The position numbers and the translations under genes were made by a program. Under the pieces are notes generated by a model. That model was not told the DNA's origin and made no database searches. It saw only the letters and a program-made list of their open reading frames with translations. Positions 47,667 to 56,892 of a DNA stretch of 64,000 nt are shown here, piece by piece (within the stretch, counting starts at the first letter, position 1; every line of letters starts with the position of its first letter). Source of the stretch: Actinomycetes bacterium (GTDB lineage Bacteria > Actinomycetota > Acidimicrobiia > Acidimicrobiales > Acidimicrobiaceae). The stretch lies in the NCBI GenBank assembly GCA_021805205.1, contig JAJZFV010000047.1:1-64000 (forward strand). The letters run 5' to 3'.

Positions 47667-47722
47667 GAAGTAGCTATATCGGCGAAATCTGATTGAGATA
47701 AAAGTAACTTCTAAGTGGGCTA

Positions 47723-47758
47723 AGAGCCGGCGACATATTTAGTCGCCGGCTCTTTTTT
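47723..47758 (+). terminator. factor-independent terminator of the ferritin-like operon
   Basis: Arms AGAGCCGGCGAC and GTCGCCGGCTCT (12 bp perfect) with a 7-nt loop run directly into TTTTTT. Confidence 0.95.
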
Positions 47759-47877
47759 GCTTTTTAGCCCTAGTAGCCCTGCTTCTGGATTACTAAATCG
47801 TCTTGGCGCCTCTAGTGTTGGGTTATTGATTTGTAGGTGGAGCCTATATTTTGAAGTGGCTGTTGGAGGTGGCGAAG

Positions 47878-48414
47878 ATGATCTCGCGAAAGCTACTGCG
47901 CCTCTACTTTGATGCGGTGATCGACCTTCGTAGGTCACCTGAGGCTCGATGGCACAGAATCTATGAAAATCGATCTATGGTCGAGGACCAGATTGGCGAG
48001 TTTTTAGATAGCTCCAATCGGGCCGGCCTAGATCCGCAACTAGATATCGCCCTCAATCTTGGAGCTAACTTAGGTCAGATAGGTCAAAGATCTCTCGCCA
48101 TCGTTACGGCGTGGAACCCTTTGGGTGTCGAGGTTTCAAATGAGATAAACCAAGCATCCAATAGACGACTCTTTCATGATCTGTGCTCAAGGGGATATAG
48201 CTACGGCAGTTCACTTTTCGATGCCCGGGGCCTCGATCCATCGCCAAATCACAACTATCAAGAGATCGGATTCGCTTTCTTCGAGGACGATCCGCTATCA
48301 GCAATAGATCTTGGCGGGAGATATCGGCAATTAGCTATCTACAAGGTGACTACCAGCCAACTATTGGTGGTCTCTTGTCTTGATGGTGCTATCTACACCT
48401 CTGCAGATGGTTAG
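47878..48414 (+). CDS. DUF3293 family protein
   Basis: A 178-aa cytoplasmic protein from ATG 47878, preceded by GGAGG eight bases upstream; the ORF-track TTG at 47851 lacks this support. The core VTAWNPLGVEVSNEINQASN, then LFHDLCSRGYSYGSSLFDARG, EIGFAFFEDDPLSAIDLGGR and YRQLAIYKV matches DUF3293. Here the usual Pro-Glu-Ser stretch reads YQEIGFAF. The function of the family is unknown. It stands alone. Confidence 0.75.
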   Translation: MISRKLLRLYFDAVIDLRRSPEARWHRIYENRSMVEDQIGEFLDSSNRAGLDPQLDIALNLGANLGQIGQRSLAIVTAWNPLGVEVSNEINQASNRRLFHDLCSRGYSYGSSLFDARGLDPSPNHNYQEIGFAFFEDDPLSAIDLGGRYRQLAIYKVTTSQLLVVSCLDGAIYTSADG

Positions 48415-48552
48415 ATTTTTAGTACGATATGACTCTTAAAAGTCCCATATGAATTAATTGCCCACGGCAACCGACTTAATAAATTTTGTATATTTGTCGA
48501 TCATAAGGGTGTGGTTGGCCCCCTTAAATACACTCCTCAACGCATAGAAGTT

Positions 48553-48924
48553 ATGGTCCGCAAGATTGCTGACGATAACTACTTGGCCTACCTCTGCGTT
48601 GACGAAGAGATTGTTGCCTTCGGAAGGAGTGATCAAGAGGCGCTAACTGCACTATGTGAGGTGGTCGAAGTTGAGCTGGGAGTCTTTCCTGGCCAATATA
48701 ACTTAGACGTGGTAACTCCCAGGATAAAGTTGCCCATCTACGTTAACCAAGATGACGATCCAGCAAAGGCGGCAATTCGTCGCTCGAGCGACGAGACTTT
48801 GAGGATAGCTCGGCGTGCGCTGCGCAAACTTGTGGTAGAGGATAACCTAACCCTAGCCCAAGCCGCTGCCCGTTTGGGCATATCTCCAATCCAAGCTCAA
48901 GCCCTGGTGGACCATGAAAATTAG
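48553..48924 (+). CDS. HicB-like protein with C-terminal helix-turn-helix, orphan
   Basis: A small protein of 123 aa from ATG 48553 (GTG 48511 is 14 codons upstream; neither has a strong ribosome-binding site). The N-terminal part RKIADDNYLAYLCVDEEIVA then FGRSDQEALTALCEVVEVEL resembles the HicB partial RNase-H fold. The C-terminus (DNLTLAQAAARLGISPIQAQ) is a helix-turn-helix. HicB antitoxins normally pair with HicA, but no hicA lies on either side. It may be a solitary regulator; confidence in the family is moderate. Confidence 0.55.
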   Translation: MVRKIADDNYLAYLCVDEEIVAFGRSDQEALTALCEVVEVELGVFPGQYNLDVVTPRIKLPIYVNQDDDPAKAAIRRSSDETLRIARRALRKLVVEDNLTLAQAAARLGISPIQAQALVDHEN

Positions 48925-49006
48925 GGAGTGCCTTTGAATTTTCGTAGAAATGTTAAATCGAAAGACACCGACTTAGGGATTTGTCAAAAATTACCGATAG
49001 CTAGAT

Positions 49007-50488
49007 GTGGCAACGAAAGCACGGCGATCTTCGGAGTTAGTAATGCGCGTTAAGTTCAAGAGCAATCAATTGACCCAAAGAGCTGGACCGAGTGGTGATG
49101 GGCGCATGGGGGCTGACCCCGCAGCCGTTCTCGCCGCTATGGTAGAGGCATCTTCAAAGCTAGGAATTGACCTAGTAGATATGTGGGGGACACTAGAGGC
49201 ACTTACGTTTCGCTTTGGATCGCAAGTAAATTACGTTCGAGGAATCGACCAGATATCTAAGTCCAACAGTCAGGCCAACGAGCGGGTTGCGGAACTTTCT
49301 CAAATTGCGCTAAGCAACACCAATGAAGCCGACCGAGTTCTGAGTGAATCTAAAGATGGACTAGCTGAGAGCTTGGTAAATATCGGTAATTTAGCAACCT
49401 GGGTTGCAAAGACATCCAGTGATCTAGTGGCGCTAAAGGGTGAGTTGAGTATGGTTACCCAAGCGGTTGCCTCGATCGATCAGATTGCTCAACAGACCCA
49501 CATCCTCGCCTTGAATGCCCGTATCGAGGCGGTACGGGCTGGCCGTTACGGTGCATCGTTTGCGGTTATTGCAAATTCGATTCGCGAATTAGCAGATGAG
49601 ACTATCAGGATGGCGGCATCAATGGATGTAAAGATCCAAAGCGCCAACGTTACAATTAGCGCGATTGAAGGTTCTGCGATCGCAGCTCGAAGCGATGCCG
49701 CCGAGACCGAAGATTCGACTCACAAGATTAGAGAGGTCATCGACTCTGTAGCCGATGCAATTTCGATTGTTGATGCTAGTGTGAGCGAAATTAGTGAGGC
49801 GGCCGAGACCTCTCGAAGGGGTGCGGTAGACCTGGCTAGTGCACTTGACTCGGTGGTGGTCGAGATCGACGCCTCATCAGGAGACCTTGGAGCTATCAAG
49901 GAGGTCTCCTCTAACCTCTTGGATCAAGTGGAAGGACTTCTCCAGCTTGGAAACACGGCTGGGATCACAACCGTCGACACAACAATTATTAACCTAGCGC
50001 TAGCTACGGCGGCACAGATGCAACAGGTGATGGAGGCGGCGATTGGGGCCGGAACCATAAGCGAATCTGACTTCTTCGATGAGAATTACCTTCCGATAGA
50101 TGGTACAAGTCCGCCCCAGCATATGACCAGATTTGTCCGATTCACCGACGAAAATTTCACCCCGATTCAAGAGCGAGTCCTCGAAGTTGACAAGCGCATC
50201 GTCTTTTGCGCCGGTGTTGATCGAAATGGTTATCTTCCAACCCATAACTTGAAGTTCTCAAAACCACAGGGAAATGACCCGGTTTGGAATGCTGCAAATT
50301 GTAGAAATCGCCGCATATTCAATGATCGTACTGGTCTTTCTGCTGGTAGAAACCGTGAGAAGTATCTACTTCAAACCTATCGTCGTGACATGGGCGGGGG
50401 TAGATATGTGTTAATGAAAGACGTTTCTGCTCCGATATTTATAAATGGCCGTCACTTCGGTGGCGTAAGAATTGGCTATAGCGCTTAA
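49007..50488 (+). CDS. soluble methyl-accepting chemotaxis-type protein
   Basis: A 493-aa cytoplasmic receptor-like protein with no TM segment. Residues about 60-330 form the MCP signalling coiled coil, with the hairpin tip QIAQQTHILALNARIEAVRA then GRYGASFAVIANSIRELADE. A C-terminal domain (about 345-493) reads MTRFVRFTDENFTPIQERVL, then RNRRIFNDRTGLSAGRNREK and GGVRIGYSA. This domain often follows MCP signalling regions and may be a sensor. GTG 49007 is the start; ATG 49043 is possible. No che genes are nearby, so its partners lie elsewhere. Confidence 0.82.
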   Translation: MATKARRSSELVMRVKFKSNQLTQRAGPSGDGRMGADPAAVLAAMVEASSKLGIDLVDMWGTLEALTFRFGSQVNYVRGIDQISKSNSQANERVAELSQIALSNTNEADRVLSESKDGLAESLVNIGNLATWVAKTSSDLVALKGELSMVTQAVASIDQIAQQTHILALNARIEAVRAGRYGASFAVIANSIRELADETIRMAASMDVKIQSANVTISAIEGSAIAARSDAAETEDSTHKIREVIDSVADAISIVDASVSEISEAAETSRRGAVDLASALDSVVVEIDASSGDLGAIKEVSSNLLDQVEGLLQLGNTAGITTVDTTIINLALATAAQMQQVMEAAIGAGTISESDFFDENYLPIDGTSPPQHMTRFVRFTDENFTPIQERVLEVDKRIVFCAGVDRNGYLPTHNLKFSKPQGNDPVWNAANCRNRRIFNDRTGLSAGRNREKYLLQTYRRDMGGGRYVLMKDVSAPIFINGRHFGGVRIGYSA

Positions 50489-50571
50489 TCGCCCTCTAGC
50501 TGATTTAGAACAAGTTCTTTTGAATTCAACGAGGAAACCTCTGAAAATTTACTTGACGCAGAGAGGGCGAA

Positions 50572-52500
50572 ATGAAGAGTTATCGAGGTAAGAGGCTTGC
50601 CGCTGCTATTGCGGTAGCGGCAAGCGTAGTCTTGCCAGTTGGCCTCTCAACTGCAAGCGCAAGTGTCGTTTCGAATGCAAGTATCTCATCGGGTGGTCCT
50701 AATAATGGGAGTACTCTTAGGAAGTTTTCTCTGACGCAAAGCACAATGAGCTCCTCACAACTACCCGATGGATATTGGATGGTGGCATCTGACGGTGGAG
50801 TATTTTCTTTTGGCGATGCCCAATTCTACGGCTCCACCGGCAGTATGCACTTAAATAAGCCGATCGTGGGAATGGCTTCTACCCCAGATGGCCGCGGATA
50901 TTGGCTAGTGGCATCCGATGGAGGAATATTCGCCTTTGGCGATGCCCAATTCTACGGCTCCACTGGTAGCTTGACCCTGAATAAGCCGATCGTGGGAATG
51001 GCCTCTACCCCAGATGGCCGTGGATATTGGCTAGTGGCATCCGATGGAGGAATATTCGCCTTTGGCGATGCAGGTTACTTTGGATCGTTGGGATCGATGC
51101 CGATCGGTCAGTCGGTAGTTGGCATCGCTCCTACCCCAGATGGTGGTGGCTATTGGTTGGCTACCTCGGGGGGTGCGGTCTTCAACTTCGGTGATGCGAA
51201 GTTTGGGGGATCGATGGGTGGTAAGCCTCTCGTCTCGCCAGTAGTAGGAATTCACGCTTCTGCAGATGGCCGTGGCTACTATCTTGTAGCCGCCGATGGT
51301 GGAATCTTCTCTTACGGAGATTCGCAGTTCTTTGGCTCAATAGGAGGCCGCGTTCTAAATAAGCCGGTAGTTGGTTTCGGTGTCGATAAGGGTTCTGATG
51401 GATACTGGGAGTTTGCCTCCGACGGGGGAGTCTTTAGCTATGGTGGAGCACAATTCCACGGTTCTCTCGGGTCGCTTAACTTGAATAAGCCGGTAGTGGG
51501 TGGCTCTATCGTTGGTCAAAACCCCGTCATTTCGCTCCCTGGACCTGGCCTTGTCGCGCCAGCTACTCGACCGGTCTCTATCTTCTACTATCCGTGGTGG
51601 GGCACGGTGCCCCCTGACCTCACCTATGAGCATTGGAATCAAAATGGCCACAATCCTCCAGCCAACGATATCGCCTCGGACTTCTTCCCATTAGGCGGAA
51701 TCTATTCCGAGTCGGATCAGACTACGTTGAACCGCCAAATGCAACAGATCTCATCTGCTGGCATCACTCAAATAAACTCCTCCTGGTGGGGTCGGGGATC
51801 TATCGAAGATGGTCGGCTGGCCCTTGTGGTTCCCACGGCACGAAGCTATGGTCTAAAGGTCGCAATTCACTTAGAGGACTACGTGGGTAGGACGCCAGCT
51901 AGTGTCGAGAGTGATATCAACTACCTCAAAAACACCTACAACATCACCACCTTTTACATCTGGGATTCACAGCAGTTCACAGCTGCTCAGTGGGCACCAT
52001 ACATAAAGGCATTGAGTGGGGTCACCATATATGCAACAGGCGATCCCGGACAGATGGAGACCGGGCAATTCGAGCAATTTGCCGTTGCAAGTGGCTTCAA
52101 CGGTATCTATACCTACGAGGTCTACGACGAGCAGGGAAGCAACTTTGCTCCCACCTGCAACCAGGCGCATAACTACGGCCTACTCTGCTCGGCTAGTGTC
52201 GGCCCAGGGTTTATAGATGACAGGGCCAACAACGATTCAAGAGTCCGTTCGCGACAAAATGGCCAAGTCTACGACTCTATGTGGCAGGGGGCGGTCAACT
52301 CCTCGGCCGACGAGGTCAGCATCACAAGTTACAACGAGTGGCACGAGGGAACTCAAATAGAGCCGGCCCAAGATATGTGTATCCCCGGTTATTGCTACCA
52401 TAACTACGATGGGGCATGGGGTCAGAGTGGAGCTGCTGCTTCGTATGCATACCTCAATCGAACTGCGCAGTGGACTGCACTCTGGAGAAATGGCCTTTAG
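50572..52500 (+). CDS. secreted GH99-like glycosidase with N-terminal tandem repeats
   Basis: A 642-aa exported protein with a signal peptide (RLAAAIAVAASVVLPVGLST-ASA). About residues 65-315 hold six or so 42-residue repeats of the form LNKPIVGMASTPDGRGYWLV then ASDGGIFAFGDAQFYGS, probably forming a beta-propeller-like module. The C-terminal half (about 325-642) resembles glycoside hydrolase family 99: PVSIFYYPWWG, ITQINSSWWGRGSIED, VAIHLEDY and SITSYNEWHEGTQIEPA. GH99 enzymes are endo-alpha-mannosidases/mannanases; the EW.EGT segment carries acidic residues fitting the active site. The same repeat module ends the convergent hydrolase downstream. Confidence 0.85.
   Translation: MKSYRGKRLAAAIAVAASVVLPVGLSTASASVVSNASISSGGPNNGSTLRKFSLTQSTMSSSQLPDGYWMVASDGGVFSFGDAQFYGSTGSMHLNKPIVGMASTPDGRGYWLVASDGGIFAFGDAQFYGSTGSLTLNKPIVGMASTPDGRGYWLVASDGGIFAFGDAGYFGSLGSMPIGQSVVGIAPTPDGGGYWLATSGGAVFNFGDAKFGGSMGGKPLVSPVVGIHASADGRGYYLVAADGGIFSYGDSQFFGSIGGRVLNKPVVGFGVDKGSDGYWEFASDGGVFSYGGAQFHGSLGSLNLNKPVVGGSIVGQNPVISLPGPGLVAPATRPVSIFYYPWWGTVPPDLTYEHWNQNGHNPPANDIASDFFPLGGIYSESDQTTLNRQMQQISSAGITQINSSWWGRGSIEDGRLALVVPTARSYGLKVAIHLEDYVGRTPASVESDINYLKNTYNITTFYIWDSQQFTAAQWAPYIKALSGVTIYATGDPGQMETGQFEQFAVASGFNGIYTYEVYDEQGSNFAPTCNQAHNYGLLCSASVGPGFIDDRANNDSRVRSRQNGQVYDSMWQGAVNSSADEVSITSYNEWHEGTQIEPAQDMCIPGYCYHNYDGAWGQSGAAASYAYLNRTAQWTALWRNGL
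50819..51079 (+). repeat. 126-bp tandem DNA repeats in the GH99-like gene
   Basis: Two near-identical 126-bp units begin with CAATTCTACGGCTCCAC at 50821 and 50947. More diverged units follow to about 51500. Unit length equals 42 codons. High nucleotide identity suggests recent duplication or gene conversion. Confidence 0.85.
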
Positions 52501-52581
52501 GCATTAAAGGTCGCATCGGCCTTTGACCCGATCGATACGTTGCCGGTCTCGGCAGCGCCTTCTAAGGGGATCGTTTTACAA

Positions 52582-52619
52582 AGATAGGCGATGGCTTAGT
52601 ACTAAGCCATCGCCTATCT
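52582..52619. terminator. perfect 38-nt palindrome
   Basis: AGATAGGCGATGGCTTAGT is followed directly by its reverse complement (19-bp arms). It lies 82 bp past the GH99-like stop. No T-run follows, so it is a hairpin with likely terminator or mRNA-end role. Confidence 0.6.
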
Positions 52620-52695
52620 ACCGTTAATTAAAGATCGATCGCCGTTCTACTCTTGGCTAAGGGCTTTTCCATCGATGTAATCAGTCTTTAAAATT

Positions 52696-52727
52696 GAGAA
52701 GAGCCGAAGTATTCTTCGGCTCTTCTC
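52696..52727. terminator. 14-bp hairpin between convergent genes
   Basis: Arms GAGAAGAGCCGAAG and CTTCGGCTCTTCTC with a TATT loop. It lies between the convergent GH99-like and hydrolase genes and is likely a shared terminator. Confidence 0.7.
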
Positions 52728-52728
52728 T

Positions 52729-52748
52729 AAAGGTGAGAGTCACCTTTT
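52729..52748. terminator. 8-bp hairpin after the hydrolase gene
   Basis: Arms AAAGGTGA and TCACCTTT around GAG, followed by T on plus and by AGAGAAG on minus. It lies 16 bp past the hydrolase stop on the minus strand and, with the two neighbouring hairpins, forms a terminator cluster. Confidence 0.5.
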
Positions 52749-52763
52749 ATCTAAAGTTTTTGA

Positions 52764-55079
52764 CTACGCTACCGATGTGATTGGAGCATTTAGATGCAGA
52801 TTGCCAAGCGATCCATCGAAGGAGGAGCCAAAGGCGAAGACCCCACCATCTGCAGCCACGAGATCATAACCACCACTTTGATAGCTGTGGACGATTCCTA
52901 CAATCGGAGCGTTTAGCTTCATACCACCGAGTGATCCCTGGAAGGCTGCATCACCAAAGGCGAAGACCCCACCATCTGCAGCCACGAGCCAGTAGCCGTT
53001 GCCCGTGCCATCGGTTGTAATTCCTACAATCGGAGCGTTCAGCTTCATACCACCGAGTGATCCCTGGAAGACTGCATCACCAAAGGCGAAGACCCCACCA
53101 TCTGCAGCCACGAGCCAGTAGCCTTTGCCATCTGGGGTTGACGCTATGCCAACGATTGGTTGATTCAGCTTCATACCACCGAGTGATCCCTGGAAGGCTG
53201 CATCACCAAAGGCGAAGACCCCACCATCTGCAGCCACGAGCCAGTAGCCTTTGCCATCTGGGGTTGACGCTATGCCAACGATTGGTTGGTTCAGCTTCAT
53301 ACCACCGAGTGATCCCTGGAAGGCTGCATCACCAAAGGCGAAGACCCCACCGTCAGATCCTGCTAGCCAGTAGCCATTACCATCTGGGGTTCTTGCGACT
53401 CCGACGATCTTGCCATTTAGGTTTAGGTTAGCCGCAGACCCTCTAAAGGTATTGTTGAAGCTAAAGACCCCACCATCAGATGCAGCTAAGAGATACCCGC
53501 TAGCAAAGTGGGAGAGTGGCGAACCTGGATTGAATGATCCAGTATCGAAGGAGGGTGGCGACGAGTAGAGGTCCGCACCATTTCCACGCGGAGAAGTATC
53601 TGCTGTCACCTGGAATTGGCTTGCACTGTAGTTTGCATTGGCATATGCGTTTAACGCAGCTGGCGTAGCAGCACTCCAACTTCCGGTGGTCACTCTGGTC
53701 ATCAAGCCATGGATCGCGGAAAGATACTCTGCTGATGTAAATGCACAGTGACCGGGATGGCTAACAAATACCTGCTTCAATAACGAGCTGTTTCCAGCAG
53801 CCGCTACTGCATTTGCGTACGTCGTTTCATTCGCCGGAGCGACCAATCCGTCGTACTCTGTGTGCATCGTGAGTACGGGAATCGATATCTTTCCGTTGTA
53901 GGTGAAGTAATTCTCAAGATACTTTGTTGCACTTGGGCTGGCCGTAATCGGAGTTGTTTGTTGAATCTTGCTTAGATCGCTAGACAGATTCAACCCCGCT
54001 GCCGCATACAGCGCTTTTACCTCTGAGTAGTCAGGTGAATTGGCGAGTAGTTGGGCGTAGTTAGCTCCATTGGTCCAACTCGGATTTCCACCTGCAACTG
54101 CTTCAAGGTCAGCTCGTCCTGGTCCAAACGCAAATGGAAAGTCCACATAGTAGAGCCAGTCTGCTTGCGCCAAGACTGCTTGGCTAAGCCCTGCGCTAGT
54201 GGTTAGATCAGGTGGGGTAGTGGAGGATTGAAATGGAATTTGTCCCGTAGTCGGGGTTCCAGCCGGTGCTTCGGAGAACCAGGTTGGGATGTCACCTAAT
54301 GCTGACACTAAAGCGAGACGCGCTGCATTTGCAGGTGACGAGTTGGCTAGAGCTCCACCAAGTATGGTATCTGCCGCCACGTAATTAGCCTGCGATGAGC
54401 TAAGCGGTATGCCGGTGAGCGAGAGTGAATTGGATGGGTCGAAGAGTGTCTTGAATGCAACCTCACTATATAGTGCTCGGTTCCATGCGGGAACACCATT
54501 TCCAACCACCCCACAGGCCGGAAGGGCGCCATTGAAGGTGCTTGGGTTATCCTGGACCAACGCTGCTGTAATCATTCCACCCAAAGAAACTCCGGTGGCA
54601 TATACATTGGTTATTGCATTCGAAGCCAGTGTTTGGCCAAGTACTGCGCTACTATTGTTGGCTATTATCGACTTTGTGTCGTTCAGAGTATTTATCTGAT
54701 CTGTTAGGGCTGCTTTAACGGCTCCCCAACCATTTACTGCGTAGCTTGAACCCGCTAATGCGTCGCCTTCAGCAAGAAGCGTAGCTACCACGACACTATT
54801 GAATCCATCTACTGCAGTCAGTGGTTGTCCATCAAAGACGTAGCCGTGGCTGTACAAAATTACATTTCCGTTGAAGTTTGACGGAATCTGCATCAGTTCC
54901 TTCGAACCGTCGCTAGCGGTCAACGTACAAGTTGAAACCGTAACCGAGCCTTGAGCAGCAGTTGCGCAACTTGGAGAAGTTGCGGTTGAAGACGCCTGAC
55001 TCGAACTAATCGAGATAAGTTGCAATGTACCAGTCATTAGGGCCGTTGCAAGCGCCAATTTTGGAAACTTTTTTAGCAT
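52764..55079 (-). CDS. secreted alpha/beta hydrolase with C-terminal tandem repeats
   Basis: A 771-aa exported protein with a signal peptide (LALATALMTGTLQLISISSSQASS). The N-terminal 490 residues form an alpha/beta hydrolase: oxyanion region VILYSHGYV, nucleophile elbow ATGVSLGGMITAAL, Asp in MHTEYDGLVAP and His in SHPGHCAFTSAE. This fits a secreted esterase/peptidase of the S9/tannase-like type; the substrate is unknown. From about residue 525 there are six repeats of 42 residues (DGGVFAFGDAAFQGSLGGMK then LNQPIVGIASTPDGKGYWLV), the same module found at the N-terminus of the convergent GH99-like protein. No cell-wall anchor is visible. Confidence 0.85.
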   Translation of the reverse strand: MLKKFPKLALATALMTGTLQLISISSSQASSTATSPSCATAAQGSVTVSTCTLTASDGSKELMQIPSNFNGNVILYSHGYVFDGQPLTAVDGFNSVVVATLLAEGDALAGSSYAVNGWGAVKAALTDQINTLNDTKSIIANNSSAVLGQTLASNAITNVYATGVSLGGMITAALVQDNPSTFNGALPACGVVGNGVPAWNRALYSEVAFKTLFDPSNSLSLTGIPLSSSQANYVAADTILGGALANSSPANAARLALVSALGDIPTWFSEAPAGTPTTGQIPFQSSTTPPDLTTSAGLSQAVLAQADWLYYVDFPFAFGPGRADLEAVAGGNPSWTNGANYAQLLANSPDYSEVKALYAAAGLNLSSDLSKIQQTTPITASPSATKYLENYFTYNGKISIPVLTMHTEYDGLVAPANETTYANAVAAAGNSSLLKQVFVSHPGHCAFTSAEYLSAIHGLMTRVTTGSWSAATPAALNAYANANYSASQFQVTADTSPRGNGADLYSSPPSFDTGSFNPGSPLSHFASGYLLAASDGGVFSFNNTFRGSAANLNLNGKIVGVARTPDGNGYWLAGSDGGVFAFGDAAFQGSLGGMKLNQPIVGIASTPDGKGYWLVAADGGVFAFGDAAFQGSLGGMKLNQPIVGIASTPDGKGYWLVAADGGVFAFGDAVFQGSLGGMKLNAPIVGITTDGTGNGYWLVAADGGVFAFGDAAFQGSLGGMKLNAPIVGIVHSYQSGGYDLVAADGGVFAFGSSFDGSLGNLHLNAPITSVA
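52900..53430 (-). repeat. 126-bp tandem DNA repeats in the hydrolase gene
   Basis: The sequence ACCACCGAGTGATCCCTGG recurs at 52923, 53049, 53175 and 53301, exactly 126 bp apart, with the units nearly identical. Unit length equals 42 codons. Such identity points to recent unit duplication and makes the copy number unstable. Confidence 0.93.
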
Positions 55080-55251
55080 TTTCCCCCTTAAATAATTTGC
55101 TTCTCTGAACCTAGCAACTTAATTACATAGATGCGAGACAATTTGATACCCAGTGGTAACTTTTTGATATTGTTGCAATATTTAATGAGGATCGATCTGA
55201 ATAAAATCTTTGATTGAAGGTGGAAACAAGAGATATTGTTTGCTATGAAGT

Positions 55252-55297
55252 CGGTAGATAATGGCACTTTAAGGGCATAAAGTGCCATTATCTACCG
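55252..55297. terminator. perfect 20-bp inverted repeat with 6-nt loop
   Basis: CGGTAGATAATGGCACTTTA and its exact reverse complement flank AGGGCA. It lies between the 5' end of the hydrolase gene and the ISL3 element, not directly after any gene end. Another palindrome near the hydrolase shares the general form but not the sequence. It could be a terminator of the IS-side transcript or a regulatory cruciform. Confidence 0.5.
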
Positions 55298-55476
55298 AAA
55301 CGATCTGGGATATGAAGATTCACGTCGACTGTAAAGGGAAATCTGATTCCTGGAGACCCTATTGATTGTTGAGATATGTAAATAAAATTTAAATTTGAAG
55401 CCTGCCCCGTTTTAGACATATCTTATAAACTCACTTCCAAAAGTGGAAAACTTTCTCTTCAGTACGACTTTAATTT

Positions 55477-55501
55477 GGCTCTATTGACCTTCACGTGGAT
55501 C
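55477..55501 (+). repeat. ISL3 terminal inverted repeat (transposase 3' side)
   Basis: GGCTCTATTGAC followed by CTTCACGTGGATC; overlaps the last codons of the transposase remnant. Matches the opposite end at 20 of 25 positions. Confidence 0.88.
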
Positions 55502-56755
55502 AACTCGCCCTCTCATAGGGAAGTTTGAGATCAATTGGTCCACAAGAAAGCATCACCAAAGCTAGAGTCGCCTCAGCAGAATGAAGTCCATAGCATCTAG
55601 CAATGATTGATCGGATCTTGGTGTTCAAACCTTCAACTCGACCATTTGATACACCGAGTTCAATTGCAGCCATGATGCCCGCCTTATGGGTCCGGATCGT
55701 CTTTGATAATCGGACAAAGGTTTCAATCCGAGATCGAGCTGCACGCGAACACCATCTTTCTAAGGGAGTTCACTTACCTCATCGTTAGAGAGATCTCCAG
55801 CAAATACAGCTCTTAGGGATTCTTTCATCTCGTATGCCCGCCAGAGTTTTCCACCGGTACGCTTGATTTTGAGTAGGGTTTCACCCTGACGTTCCGTTAG
55901 ATCACCAGGATTCTTTAGTAGTGCCCACCGCGCACCTGCGAACTTGCGGGAATAGTCGGGTGAAGGAAGCTTTCTCATCTGACGATGAGAGATCGCATCT
56001 AACCTCTTCTAGGGCTTTTCGTTCCCAACTTGACCACGTGAAATGGATCGTGACAGATGGTTGCATCTGGGCAATGATCATTAAATGCTTCTGAAAAAGC
56101 AGGGCCCATATCCATAGTTGCCGCGGTAATCTTGGCGGCTCTATCCGGGCCGAGTTCGTCGAAGAACCTATTCAAGCTACTTGCACTTTTGCCTTTTGCC
56201 CCATAGATAATCTTTCCGGTTTCGTGGTTGGTGACCAGAGTGAGGTAATTGTGATGCTTTCGATAGGAGATCTCATCCACCCCTACCAGGAAGAGGTTCT
56301 CTAGTCACCTGCGATCGAGCTCTTCAGCTACTACCCGCTCACATATCATCCCTACCACCCTCCACGCAATGCGGGTGAGCTTGGTAACTGTGGTTTTGTC
56401 CATTTTGGATGTGCACCAGGCAACCAGGTGCTCGAAGTCTCTGGTAAAACGTGATTCACTTACTGGTCGTGCAAATGGAACCGATTCAGTTATCACTCCG
56501 TGGCTTGGACACTTGAGTCGTCTAAGTTGACAACAGAGCCATGTCTGGCGGACTCCCATGTCCATATGCCTCCAGCGGGAGCTGACTGTTTTGGTGTCGT
56601 AGCGGAAGGTACGTACTGTAGTTGCAATTCGGACATACAAGCTTGGTACGAGTGAGCTTGAGCTATAGAACTATCTCTCCTTGTGAGAGAGAAACTTCAA
56701 TTATAACGACACCTTTTAAGCCAAGAATCTGCTTAACTAGAGTGGTAGCATGCAC
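55500..56755 (-). pseudogene. ISL3-family transposase, broken by stops and frameshifts
   Basis: Fragments of one ISL3 transposase are read in order on the minus strand. They are an N-terminal ILGLKGVVIIEVSLSQGEIV then an in-frame TAG and a zinc-finger start KLVCPNCNYST, then after a frameshift SSRWRHMDMGVRQTW and WCTSKMDKTTVTKLTRIAWR. After an in-frame TGA come the DDE region VDEISYRKHHNYLTLVTNHE and ATICHDPFHVVKL, then KFAGARWALLKNPGDLTERQ, and finally GVSNGRVEGLNTKIRSIIAR then CYGLHS. The total span fits the usual 400-430-aa protein. The GTG at 56755, after AGAGGGAG, is a plausible original start. It cannot make a working enzyme. Confidence 0.9.
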
Positions 56756-56892
56756 GGGTCCGGTCTCCCTCTTTGAATGTTTCGCAACTATAAAATTTAG
56801 GGGCTTGGATGTAGTCAAGTTTCTTAAGGGGCTATTTCAGCTCCGAGAGTTAGGTTTGTACTGGGATTGTCACTTGCTTTAGTGATACCTGG

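Noticed and set aside
53057-53431. Arg/His-rich plus-strand ORFs opposite the hydrolase repeats
   Set aside because: They are antisense shadows created by the 126-bp tandem repeats.
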